Shown piece after piece: positions 6,610 through 12,615 of a DNA stretch of 12,615 nucleotides. The notes under the pieces are model-generated. The model saw only the letters and a program-made list of their open reading frames with translations, was not told where the DNA came from and made no database searches. Both the position numbers and the translations under genes were made by a program. The stretch comes from Acidobacteriota bacterium (GTDB lineage: Bacteria; Acidobacteriota; Terriglobia; 20CM-2-55-15). Location of the stretch: positions 1 through 12,615 of the forward strand of contig QHXD01000101.1 in assembly GCA_003223895.1 (NCBI GenBank), read 5' to 3'. Numbering within the stretch: the first letter of the stretch is position 1; every line of letters starts with the position of its first letter.

Positions 6610-6636
6610 ATTCCCCTCCTCAGGGAGGAGGGGAAT
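6610..6636. terminator. Hairpin between convergent genes, solo copy of the repeat tip
   Basis: A perfect 11-bp stem, ATTCCCCTCCT (6610-6620) with AGGAGGGGAAT (6626-6636), encloses the 5-nt loop CAGGG. It lies between the stop of the ThiS-ThiG gene and the stop of the convergent secreted-protein gene, so it may terminate transcription from both sides. There is no proper U-tract. The CCCCTCCT-5nt-AGGAGGGG core is the same as the terminal palindromes of the element at 405-575. Confidence 0.65.
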
Positions 6637-6651
6637 GCATCTTCCGTCTTC

Positions 6652-7194
6652 CTACTTCGCTTTCATCGCCTTGCCTTCCTCGATCGTCGTGAAGGCGCCC
6701 TTATCGTCGGCGATTTCAAATTTGAACGTGTAGGATGAGGGCGATGTGATGTTGATCGTCGCCCGGCCTTTCACGACTTTCCCGCCGACCTTCCCTTCCG
6801 TGTTCCACGTCCAGGCATTGCCAGCGACATTTCCCTTGCCGACATTCACGTTGCCGCTGCTGTCGACTCCGTAGTAGGTATAGTACTTTGCGCCGCCGTC
6901 GTAACCCAGAATCCCAGTAGCCTTCATAGGCGCCGGTCCCTTGATGTCATCGTGGAAAATGACAAAGAATCCGCCTGGCCCCAATTCCACTTCCTCGGTT
7001 CCGGTGTTCTTTCCGGCCGGCCCGAACGGACTCGCCTTGACATCCGATTCAAGAGTCCACTTTCCGATGTAATACTCCAGCTTCTTGTGGTCCGGCGTAG
7101 GCTTCGGCGCTTGTGCCGGCCCCTGCGCCAGAGCCGGACCAGCCCCTGCCAAAGCCAGTGCAAGAGCAAACACCAGGCGCGGCAAGCGATTCAT
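6652..7194 (-). CDS. Secreted DUF1579-like protein
   Basis: Protein of unknown function, 180 aa. It has a clear signal peptide: a charged N-terminus MNRLPR, a hydrophobic core to about residue 20, and a cleavage site after ALA at 21-23 (ALAQ), followed by a Pro/Ala-rich linker (24-34). The mature part (DHKKLEYYIGKW..., then GPGGFFVIFHDD and ATGILGYDGGAKYYTYYGVD) is beta-rich and resembles the DUF1579 lipocalin-like domain, which also opens with a length-then-G-x-W motif. The frame is open to 7266, but the ATG at 7194 has GAGG 7 nt upstream and gives the signal peptide, so it is chosen. That ATG overlaps the transporter stop (ATGA), so the two are probably co-translated. A periplasmic location is inferred; ligand and role are unknown. 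Confidence 0.8.
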   Translation of the reverse strand: MNRLPRLVFALALALAGAGPALAQGPAQAPKPTPDHKKLEYYIGKWTLESDVKASPFGPAGKNTGTEEVELGPGGFFVIFHDDIKGPAPMKATGILGYDGGAKYYTYYGVDSSGNVNVGKGNVAGNAWTWNTEGKVGGKVVKGRATINITSPSSYTFKFEIADDKGAFTTIEEGKAMKAK

Positions 7195-8459
7195 ACCGTC
7201 CTCACTTTGTAATGTCCGCGAACGAGAAACGTAATCACTGTCCCGACGGATGCCGTGAAGAGACACCCTACTACCCCGACCAGCCAGATCCCTCGATATT
7301 CTTCCAGCGCATTTCCTGGCGCAGAGTTCAACGCGATACCCAGAAAGCCGCTGAGCAGAAGGGCTGTGGCTCCCGCTAATTGCGCAAATGTATTGAGGAA
7401 GCCCATCACGGATGACGTTTTCTGCGGGCCGAACGTTTCCGAAAGCGCCGCGGTGATGAGCGGATACAAATTCATGGAAACGCCCATCAGGAAGAAGAGG
7501 ATCCCTAGAATCGTTGTCGACTTGATGCCCATCGGCAGCAGCTCAAAAAGAACCGCTGTCAGCAGAACGAATCCGATGGCGAGCGTGTTTCGAGAGATCC
7601 CTCGCTCGACAAGGCGGTCCGAAATGAAACCGACGGCCGGGACTCCGATGACGCGCCCCAGGAGATACAACATGCTCAACACGCCGGCAGCAATAACGGC
7701 CTGCCCCAGGGGCATTCCGCGCGAGATGTAGATATCTGCTGCATAGAACGCGAGCCAGGGCCCGAAAATTCGAAGGGAAACAATGAATCCCGAATAGACC
7801 AGAATGAAGCCCCATAGCTGCATGTTCGTCAGCATTGACCGGTCGAATGGCCGTCTTTCCGTAGCCTGGTGTCCCTGCGGAGCCGATCGAAGGAATACCA
7901 CACATGCGATTCCGATCAGGGCGACGGCTGCCGCCATAATGTCGGTCGATTGCCGCCAACCCGATGCGATGTTAATGGCGACGTACGGCACGATGAGATT
8001 CGCGACTCCTTCGCCGACCGCTCCACTGGCGCCGAATGCTGTCTGCGAGAGGCCTCGCTCGGCAGGCGAAAACCATCGTGAAAGCGCCCCAGCCATGACA
8101 ACGTACACGCCGGCAGCCGCGACGCCGTTCATGATTCGCCAGAATAGAAGCTGGTTGTAACTGGCGCTTGTGGCGAACCCGAAAAGTGTTGCGGAAGTGA
8201 AAAAGATCGCAAGCCCGACTACTTTTCGGCTGCCCCACCGGTCCGAACTCACACCCCACGGCATCTGAGCCAGCGCATAGGCGTAGAAAAACACCGATCC
8301 CATGGCGCCGAGCATGGATTTGTCCAGACCAAGATCCGCAGAGACAAACTTCGCTATGCCGGTGTAATTTGACCGGGCGAAGTAGCTGGTGGTATAGGCC
8401 AGCATCCCGAAAATAAGAATGACCCAACGATAAGCCACGGAAGTGAGGGAATCATACAT
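7191..8459 (-). CDS. Major facilitator superfamily transporter
   Basis: Inner-membrane secondary transporter, 422 aa, with about twelve hydrophobic helices in two halves. The loop between helices 2 and 3 carries the MFS motif A variant SSDRWGSRKVVG (about residues 71-82), repeated in weaker form as ISDRLVERG in the second half. A charged central loop (around residues 191-213) separates the halves. N-terminal features (YRWVILIFGMLAYTTSYFARSNYTGIA) look like the organophosphate/anion symporter branch (GlpT/ExuT-like), so an organic anion or sugar acid is a plausible substrate; I cannot name it. The ATG at 8459 shares CATG with the divergent hydratase start and has no ribosome site; GTG at 8438 is an alternative that still precedes helix 1. 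It is followed by the secreted DUF1579-like gene with a 4-nt overlap. Confidence 0.88.
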   Translation of the reverse strand: MYDSLTSVAYRWVILIFGMLAYTTSYFARSNYTGIAKFVSADLGLDKSMLGAMGSVFFYAYALAQMPWGVSSDRWGSRKVVGLAIFFTSATLFGFATSASYNQLLFWRIMNGVAAAGVYVVMAGALSRWFSPAERGLSQTAFGASGAVGEGVANLIVPYVAINIASGWRQSTDIMAAAVALIGIACVVFLRSAPQGHQATERRPFDRSMLTNMQLWGFILVYSGFIVSLRIFGPWLAFYAADIYISRGMPLGQAVIAAGVLSMLYLLGRVIGVPAVGFISDRLVERGISRNTLAIGFVLLTAVLFELLPMGIKSTTILGILFFLMGVSMNLYPLITAALSETFGPQKTSSVMGFLNTFAQLAGATALLLSGFLGIALNSAPGNALEEYRGIWLVGVVGCLFTASVGTVITFLVRGHYKVRTV

Positions 8460-8940
8460 GAGTCAGGGCAGATACTACGAAGATTTTGAAGTGGGTGAAG
8501 TTTATCGCCATTGGCCCGGCCGGACGATTACCGAATTCGACGACACGATGTTCAGCCTCATGACCATGAACCAGAACCCGCTGCATATCGACGAGCACTA
8601 TTGTTCCCAGCTCCAGCACGGAAAGCGCCTGGTGAACGGAACGTTTGTGTTCAGCCTGGCCGTCGGCATGAGCGTTGCGGATATGAGCCTGCGATCGATC
8701 GCGACACTGGTGTACGAGGATATTCAGCACACCGGTCCGGTCTGGCACGGCGACACGATTTATGCCGAGTCGACCGTGCTCGACAAGCAGGAATCGAAAA
8801 GCAAGCCTGATCGGGGAATCGTCTACATTGCGACGCGGGCCATTAATCAGAAGGGTGAAACGGTGCTGACGTATCGCAGGAAGATCCTCACGCCGAAGAG
8901 AGTTTTCGATGAGGGAAGGAACTTCTGGCCCGGAAAATGA
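8458..8940 (+). CDS. MaoC-like acyl-CoA hydratase/dehydratase
   Basis: Hot-dog-fold enzyme of the MaoC family (R-specific enoyl-CoA hydratase or mesaconyl-CoA-type hydratase), 160 aa, cytoplasmic. The opening RYYEDFEVGEVYRHWPGRTIT (residues 5-25) and the motif TMNQNPLHIDE (36-46) place it here, as do VNGTFVFSLAVGM (59-71) and WHGDTIYAESTVLDK (96-110). In the PhaJ-type catalytic pair Asp/His, the His is present (His43), but the Asp position holds Asn38, as in some members acting on branched or dicarboxylic acyl-CoAs. The start ATG at 8458 has GAGGG about 10 nt upstream; an in-frame GTG at 8443 would add five residues. Its stop TGA touches the 54-bp inverted repeat. The exact substrate cannot be read from the sequence. 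Confidence 0.88.
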   Translation: MSQGRYYEDFEVGEVYRHWPGRTITEFDDTMFSLMTMNQNPLHIDEHYCSQLQHGKRLVNGTFVFSLAVGMSVADMSLRSIATLVYEDIQHTGPVWHGDTIYAESTVLDKQESKSKPDRGIVYIATRAINQKGETVLTYRRKILTPKRVFDEGRNFWPGK

Positions 8941-9065
8941 TGAGTACAGGGCATTCTTTAGCCGCGAATTACGCGAATTACGCAGATGGGCGCTTAAAAC
9001 AATCGTTAGATGCGCCCATCTGCGTAATTCGCGTAATTCGCGGCTAAAGAATGCCCTGTACTCAT
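8940..9065. repeat. Perfect 54-bp inverted repeat between convergent genes
   Basis: The arms 8940-8993 and 9012-9065 are perfect reverse complements, with an 18-nt AT-rich loop (8994-9011). Inside each arm a 9-bp unit GCGAATTAC is tandemly doubled (8964-8981 in the left arm). The left arm starts at the last base of the hydratase stop codon, and the right arm contains the stop codon of the opposing gene (9062-9064). It would form a very stable RNA hairpin in both directions and probably acts as a bidirectional terminator. The lack of any mismatch suggests recent origin or active homogenisation. Confidence 0.95.
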
Positions 9066-9430
9066 TTTCTTCCTCTCGATTCGAAATCGTCCGCCGACGG
9101 CGGATTCAGCGTCAGATCTATTGCCAGCCAGATCACTTTGGAGTAGCGCACAAACCAAATGCCGAAGACCACAGCCACCGCGATCATGATACTCAGCGTG
9201 AGGGTGGCGGACTCGATTCCGAAGACATACCGCAGCAGCGGCCACGAGCCGAGAGCAACGAGGACCGTTCCACCGTAACCAATCGCGACGTGAGGCAGAA
9301 AGTACCCCGACTCGCGCATGAAGTAGAACCCGCAATTCGGACAGCGTTCCGGGTTGTCGAAATATCCATGGAACAGCTTTCCTACTCCGCATACCGGGCA
9401 TCGCAACTGGAGAAGCCGGGAAAGTCTCAT
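9062..9430 (-). CDS. DUF983-like zinc-ribbon membrane protein
   Basis: Small membrane protein of unknown function, 122 aa. It opens with a zinc-ribbon-like module: Cys11-x2-Cys14 (RCPVCGVGKLFHGYF) and Cys30-x2-Cys33 (RCPNCGFYFMRESGYF), followed by two transmembrane helices (about residues 47-69 and 74-97) and a short charged tail. The C-x2-C...C-x2-C-x5-RESGYF layout fits DUF983. The frame is open to 9520, but the ATG at 9430 gives the typical short N-terminus and lies just downstream of a TATAAT, so I chose it. No Shine-Dalgarno sequence precedes it. Its stop lies inside the inverted repeat, so the extreme C-terminus may have been altered by the repeat. It is divergent from yajQ. Confidence 0.82.
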   Translation of the reverse strand: MRLSRLLQLRCPVCGVGKLFHGYFDNPERCPNCGFYFMRESGYFLPHVAIGYGGTVLVALGSWPLLRYVFGIESATLTLSIMIAVAVVFGIWFVRYSKVIWLAIDLTLNPPSADDFESRGRK

Positions 9431-9449
9431 AATCGGTTGTCGGCGAGGG

Positions 9450-9457
9450 ATTATACT
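9450..9457. promoter_or_regulatory. Overlapping divergent -10 elements for the DUF983-like gene and yajQ
   Basis: The sequence ATTATACT holds TATACT on the plus strand (9452-9457) and TATAAT on the minus strand (9455-9450). The plus element ends 7 nt before the yajQ ATG at 9465, so transcription would begin at or next to the start codon. The minus element would give a leader of roughly 12 nt for the gene starting at 9430. Neither has a good -35 or a Shine-Dalgarno sequence. Confidence 0.5.
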
Positions 9458-9464
9458 AGCTCCT

Positions 9465-9965
9465 ATGCCGGACAATAGTTTTGATGTCGTATCCATTGTC
9501 GATATGCCCGAGGTCCTCAACGCGGTTCAGCAGGCGCGCAAAGAGGTCGTGACGCGATTCGATCTGAAGGATTCCAAATCCCAGATCGACCTGAATGAAA
9601 AGGACAATAAGCTGGTGGTGCAGAGCGTTGACGACTTCAAAGTAAAGGCGGTTGTCGACATCCTTCAACAGAAACTCGCCAAGCGGAAAGTTCCTCTGAA
9701 GAACTTCACCTACGGTCCTATCCAGCCGGCCGCGGGCTCAACAGCACGGCAGGAGATCACGATCCAGTCGGGCATACCCGTCGAGAAGTGTAAAGAGATC
9801 GTGAAAAAGATCAAGGACAGCAAGATCAAGGTCCAGGCCTCGATCCAGGGCGACCTCGTGCGCGTGAGCGGGAAAAGCCGGGACCTGCTCCAGGAAGCGA
9901 TTCAGCTGCTCAAGGGGGCGGACTTCGGGCTGGAGCTTCAGTTCACGAATTACCGGACGTTCTGA
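9465..9965 (+). CDS. yajQ: YajQ family cyclic-di-GMP / nucleotide-binding protein
   Basis: YajQ (UPF0234) protein, 166 aa, cytoplasmic. Members bind nucleotides or RNA, and in Xanthomonas a YajQ protein is a cyclic-di-GMP effector. The N-terminal SFDVVSIVDMPEVLNAVQQA (residues 5-24) matches the family opening. The C-terminal half has the hallmark KIVKKIKDSKIKVQASIQGD and VRVSGKSRDLLQ, and ends in FTNYRTF, like the family's QFKNFRD. The open frame extends upstream to 9354, but the family alignment fixes the ATG at 9465. No ribosome site is present, and a -10-like TATACT lies 7 nt upstream, which suggests a leaderless message. It is followed by the 33-bp inverted repeat and the convergent response regulator. 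Confidence 0.95.
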   Translation: MPDNSFDVVSIVDMPEVLNAVQQARKEVVTRFDLKDSKSQIDLNEKDNKLVVQSVDDFKVKAVVDILQQKLAKRKVPLKNFTYGPIQPAAGSTARQEITIQSGIPVEKCKEIVKKIKDSKIKVQASIQGDLVRVSGKSRDLLQEAIQLLKGADFGLELQFTNYRTF

Positions 9966-9969
9966 TTAA

Positions 9970-10078
9970 GATTTTGAAATTGGACGAATCCTGCATCTCA
10001 AACTTCCGGACTTGAGAGGTCCAATCTGAGATTTCGGATTTCGGATTTGAGATGCAGGATTCGTCCAATTTCAAAATC
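9970..10078. repeat. Perfect 33-bp inverted repeat between yajQ and the regulator gene
   Basis: The arms 9970-10002 and 10046-10078 are perfect reverse complements. The 43-nt interior holds a small hairpin, GGAC/GTCC (around 10007-10021), and two tandem ATTTCGG units (10031-10044). The arms begin 4 nt after the yajQ stop and end 7 nt before the regulator stop, so the repeat fills the convergent gap and may terminate both genes. Its sequence is unrelated to the other repeats in the window. Confidence 0.93.
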
Positions 10079-10085
10079 TCCTGCC

Positions 10086-11414
10086 TTACTTCTCAATACC
10101 ATACGCCTTCATCTTCCGGTAGAGATAACTCCGCTCAAGCCCAAGAAGCCGCGCAGTTTGCGAGATGTTCCAATTGTTCTCTTTGAGCTTGGAAAGGATG
10201 AACTCCCGCTCGTACTGCGCACGTGCTTCGTGGAGCGTGGAGGCGCGCGATCCGGAGTTTCCGTTGGGCAGGGATAGATCCTCCGCCTGAACGACCGCGT
10301 CCGGAGCCATGATGACGAGCCGTTCGATCTCGTTCCGCAGTTCCCGGACGTTTCCCGGCCACGAGTAATCCACCAGCATGTCGAGGGCTTCCGAACTGAA
10401 ATCCTTTGCCGGGCGTCCGTGCTCGGCGGAGAACACCCGCATGAAATAACGAGCTAGGACCGGGATGTCTTCGCGCCGCTCGCGCAGCGGCGGCACGAGG
10501 AAGGGAATCACATTCAGGCGGTAAAAAAGATCCTCCCGGAAACGGCCGGAGGCGATCTCATTCTGAAGATTCTTGTTGGTGGCCGTGATAACGCGGACGT
10601 CGGCCCGCACGGCTGCCGGCGCGCCGATCGGCTGGAAGCTCTGTTCCTCGACAGCGCGCAGCACCTTGGCCTGCGTTTTGAGCGACATGTCGGCGACCTC
10701 GTCCAGAAAGAGCGTTCCACCGTCGGCGAGCTCGAACTTTCCTTTTTTCGCGTCGCTCGCGCCGGTGAACGACCCCTTGGTGTGGCCGAAGAGTTCGCTT
10801 TCGATGAGTTCCTCGGGGATTGCCGCGCAATTCACCTCGACGAAGGGCGCGTTGGCGCGGCTGCTCAGGAAATGGATATTACGGCTGACCAGCTCCTTGC
10901 CCGTGCCGCTTTCGCCGTAGATAAGGACGCGGCTGTTGGTGGGGGCCACGATCGCGATCTGCTTCCGGAGCGCCTTGACGGGTATGCTTTCGCCGACAAT
11001 GTTGAATCGGTCCTCCAGTTGATGCCGGAGCAGATCATTGGCCTTTTCCAGGCGCCGGTGAGAGAGCGCGTTGCGCGCGATCAGCAGAGTGTGCTCGAGT
11101 GAGAGCGGCTTTTCGATGAAGTCGTATGCCCCGAGTTTAGTCGCGCTGACAGCGGTGGCGATGGTCGCGTGGCCCGAGATCATGACCACGCGCGTGTCCG
11201 GCGACTTCTCTCGCAACCGCCGCAAGGTTTCGAGACCGTCCGCGCCGGGCAGCCAGATATCGAGCAGAACGAGATCGTAGGAATTCGACTCGATCTTCTT
11301 GAGGCACTCTTCGCCGCTGGCCACGGCCTCAGTTGTGAAACCTTCGTCTTCGAAGACGCCCTTCAGCGACTGCCGGATGCCGGGCTCGTCATCGACAATG
11401 AGGATTCTTGGCAT
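10086..11414 (-). CDS. ntrX: NtrX-like sigma54-dependent response regulator
   Basis: Two-component activator of sigma54 RNA polymerase, 442 aa. Receiver domain at residues 1-120 with acidic residues Asp8-Asp9, phosphorylation site Asp52 (LLDIWLPGADG) and Lys102 (EKPLS). AAA+ domain at about 138-370: Walker A GESGTGKE (167-174), sigma54-contact loop GSFTGA (214-219; an A-to-S form of GAFTGA), Walker B GGTLFLDE (232-239), and the FREDLFYRLNV (292-302) and SWPGNVREL (351-359) motifs. Fis-type helix-turn-helix at about 405-440 (NISQTARLLGLERSYLYRKM). The ATG at 11414 gives the standard receiver start; it lies inside the kinase gene, overlapping it by 52 nt. It pairs with that kinase. The NtrX assignment rests on the NtrY-like partner; targets cannot be inferred. 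Confidence 0.92.
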   Translation of the reverse strand: MPRILIVDDEPGIRQSLKGVFEDEGFTTEAVASGEECLKKIESNSYDLVLLDIWLPGADGLETLRRLREKSPDTRVVMISGHATIATAVSATKLGAYDFIEKPLSLEHTLLIARNALSHRRLEKANDLLRHQLEDRFNIVGESIPVKALRKQIAIVAPTNSRVLIYGESGTGKELVSRNIHFLSSRANAPFVEVNCAAIPEELIESELFGHTKGSFTGASDAKKGKFELADGGTLFLDEVADMSLKTQAKVLRAVEEQSFQPIGAPAAVRADVRVITATNKNLQNEIASGRFREDLFYRLNVIPFLVPPLRERREDIPVLARYFMRVFSAEHGRPAKDFSSEALDMLVDYSWPGNVRELRNEIERLVIMAPDAVVQAEDLSLPNGNSGSRASTLHEARAQYEREFILSKLKENNWNISQTARLLGLERSYLYRKMKAYGIEK

Positions 11415-12615
11415 ACAGGTAGCTCAACCACAAATCGTGTGCCCTTCGGGGAATTCGGTTCCGCTCCGATATACCCGACGTGGTCGTCCACAATGCGGCT
11501 GGAAATGGCAAGGCCCAGGCCCGTGCCGTTTTTGTGCGTTGAAAAATACGGGCTGAAGAGCCGCTCGCGGTCGTCAGGCGCGATGCCGCGGCCGGTATCG
11601 GCAATGGTCAACCGGGCCATGGTCTCGTCGCGCGCGAGCTCGCAACGAATTTTCAATTCCGGCTCCGGCTCGCTGGAAAGCGCTTCGAGAGCATTATCCA
11701 GCAGGTTGACCAGGACACGCTTCATCTGAAGAGAGTCCATCAGGATGGGCGGCAGGTCTTCAGGGACATCGACGGACACCTTCACTCCATCCAATCGATC
11801 TTCGTAAAGCGCCATCGTCTTATCGACCAGGTCCTTCATGCTGTTCGGAACGCGCGACACCGCTGGCAAGCGGGCGAAGCGAACAAATTCGTCCACGAGA
11901 TTCTTCAGACTTGAAACCTCTTCCACGATCGCTTCGACACACTCCTCGATCACATTCGTGACTCTCGGACTCGCCGACGGAAGGCGGGCGATGTTTCTCC
12001 CAATGCGTTCGGCGGAAAGCTGGATCGGCGTCAGGGGATTCTTGATCTCGTGAGCCAGACGCCGCGCCACTTCACGCCAGGTGCTGGCCTTCTGGGCGCG
12101 CACTACTTCGGTCTGATCTTCAATCACGAGAAGGAACTCGCCGCTCATGAGCCGGGTTGCCGTGACGGCACTGTGAGCAGGCCCGCGGGTTGTAAATGCG
12201 ATATCGCGTGTGACCGCGTTGGTTCCGGCATCGCGAAGCAGGTCGCGGATGAAGTGCAGATCCTCCCGGAAGATCTGGCCGAGCGTGGCTGCATCTTCAT
12301 TCGAGAACATCGTCCGCGCCGCTCGGTTGATCTTGTTTACTCGCAGGTCGGGATCCGCGGAAATCACCCCGGCCGGGATGCTCTCGAGGATGATCTCCAT
12401 GTATCGGCGCCTCGATTCGAGTTCCCGCGTGGTGCCCTGAAGTTGCTCGGCCATGTCGTTGAACAGGGTGACGAGCAGCCCGAGCTCGTCCTCGGCCTGG
12501 ATGTTCACACGGTGGCTGAGATCGCCGGCGGACAGCTCTCGCGTGGCTACCGACAGCGCTTCGATCGGAACCGTGATTTTCTTGGACAGAAAGAGTCCGA
12601 TCCAGACCGCGGAGA
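11363..12615 (-). CDS. ntrY: NtrY-like sensor histidine kinase, C-terminal part (cut by window edge)
   Basis: Membrane sensor kinase; 416 residues plus a partial codon are visible, and the frame is open at the right edge. In order: the end of a transmembrane helix (AVWIGLFLS), a HAMP domain (KKITVPIEALSVATRELSAG, then about 20 more residues), a PAS domain (YMEIILESIPAGVISADPD...), and the phosphoacceptor box VARRLAHEIKNPLTPIQLSA with His encoded at 12052-12050. The ATPase domain has its N-box (VLVNLLDNALEAL), G1 box (ADTGRGIAPDD) and GTGLGLAI. The H-box is nearly that of NtrY of the NtrYX system. The shorter frame beginning GTG at 12508 is not the real start, because HAMP residues continue upstream. 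It overlaps the regulator start by 52 nt, its last residues being encoded in another frame of that gene. The periplasmic sensor part is outside the window. Confidence 0.92.
   Translation of the reverse strand, partial: SAVWIGLFLSKKITVPIEALSVATRELSAGDLSHRVNIQAEDELGLLVTLFNDMAEQLQGTTRELESRRRYMEIILESIPAGVISADPDLRVNKINRAARTMFSNEDAATLGQIFREDLHFIRDLLRDAGTNAVTRDIAFTTRGPAHSAVTATRLMSGEFLLVIEDQTEVVRAQKASTWREVARRLAHEIKNPLTPIQLSAERIGRNIARLPSASPRVTNVIEECVEAIVEEVSSLKNLVDEFVRFARLPAVSRVPNSMKDLVDKTMALYEDRLDGVKVSVDVPEDLPPILMDSLQMKRVLVNLLDNALEALSSEPEPELKIRCELARDETMARLTIADTGRGIAPDDRERLFSPYFSTHKNGTGLGLAISSRIVDDHVGYIGAEPNSPKGTRFVVELPVCQESSLSMTSPASGSR

Noticed and set aside
8940..9065. CRISPR repeat unit or attachment site
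   Set aside because: There are only two inverted arms, with no spacer series, integrase or tRNA nearby.

Overview
The window looks like the chromosome of a moderately GC-rich Gram-negative-type bacterium. An acidobacterial or similar soil lineage is the best guess. This rests on the gene content (complex I, a NtrY/NtrX pair, YajQ, secreted and membrane proteins) and on abundant palindromic intergenic repeats of a kind I associate with such genomes. I could not test the taxonomy.

Left half (1-5482, minus strand): a respiratory complex I operon, read right to left as nuoA, nuoE, nuoH, nuoJ, nuoK, nuoL and nuoM (cut by the left edge). The order is unusual. nuoB, C, D, F and G are absent between nuoA and nuoH apart from nuoE, and nuoI is absent between nuoH and nuoJ, where the two genes overlap by an ATGA. 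The electron-input and connecting subunits must be encoded elsewhere. Two non-coding repeat elements sit inside the operon: a MITE-like element between nuoL and nuoM, and a composite repeat between nuoK and nuoL that supplies the nuoK stop codon.

Centre (5483-8940): a short divergent region leads to a plus-strand ThiS-ThiG fusion for thiamine thiazole synthesis. Convergent to it is a minus-strand pair with an ATGA overlap: a major facilitator transporter followed by a small secreted DUF1579-like protein. The transporter is divergent from a MaoC-type hydratase, and the annotated start codons of the two share the tetranucleotide CATG.

Right part (9062-12615): a small zinc-ribbon membrane protein (DUF983-like) and yajQ diverge from one compact region with overlapping -10-like elements. 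A minus-strand two-component pair follows, NtrY-like kinase (cut by the right edge) and NtrX-like sigma54 activator, overlapping by 52 nt.

All three convergent gene junctions carry a perfect hairpin (11, 54 and 33 bp stems) and may use it as a bidirectional terminator. The repeat elements fall into about four sequence families. I saw no tRNA, rRNA, CRISPR array, transposase or integrase. No gap between genes exceeds 300 bases; the longest are the two repeat-filled spacers in the nuo operon (234 and 254 nt). I did not find a clearly new defence or metabolic system. The most notable items are the split complex I operon, the ThiS-ThiG fusion with an internal Gly-Gly, and the repeat-occupied gene junctions.
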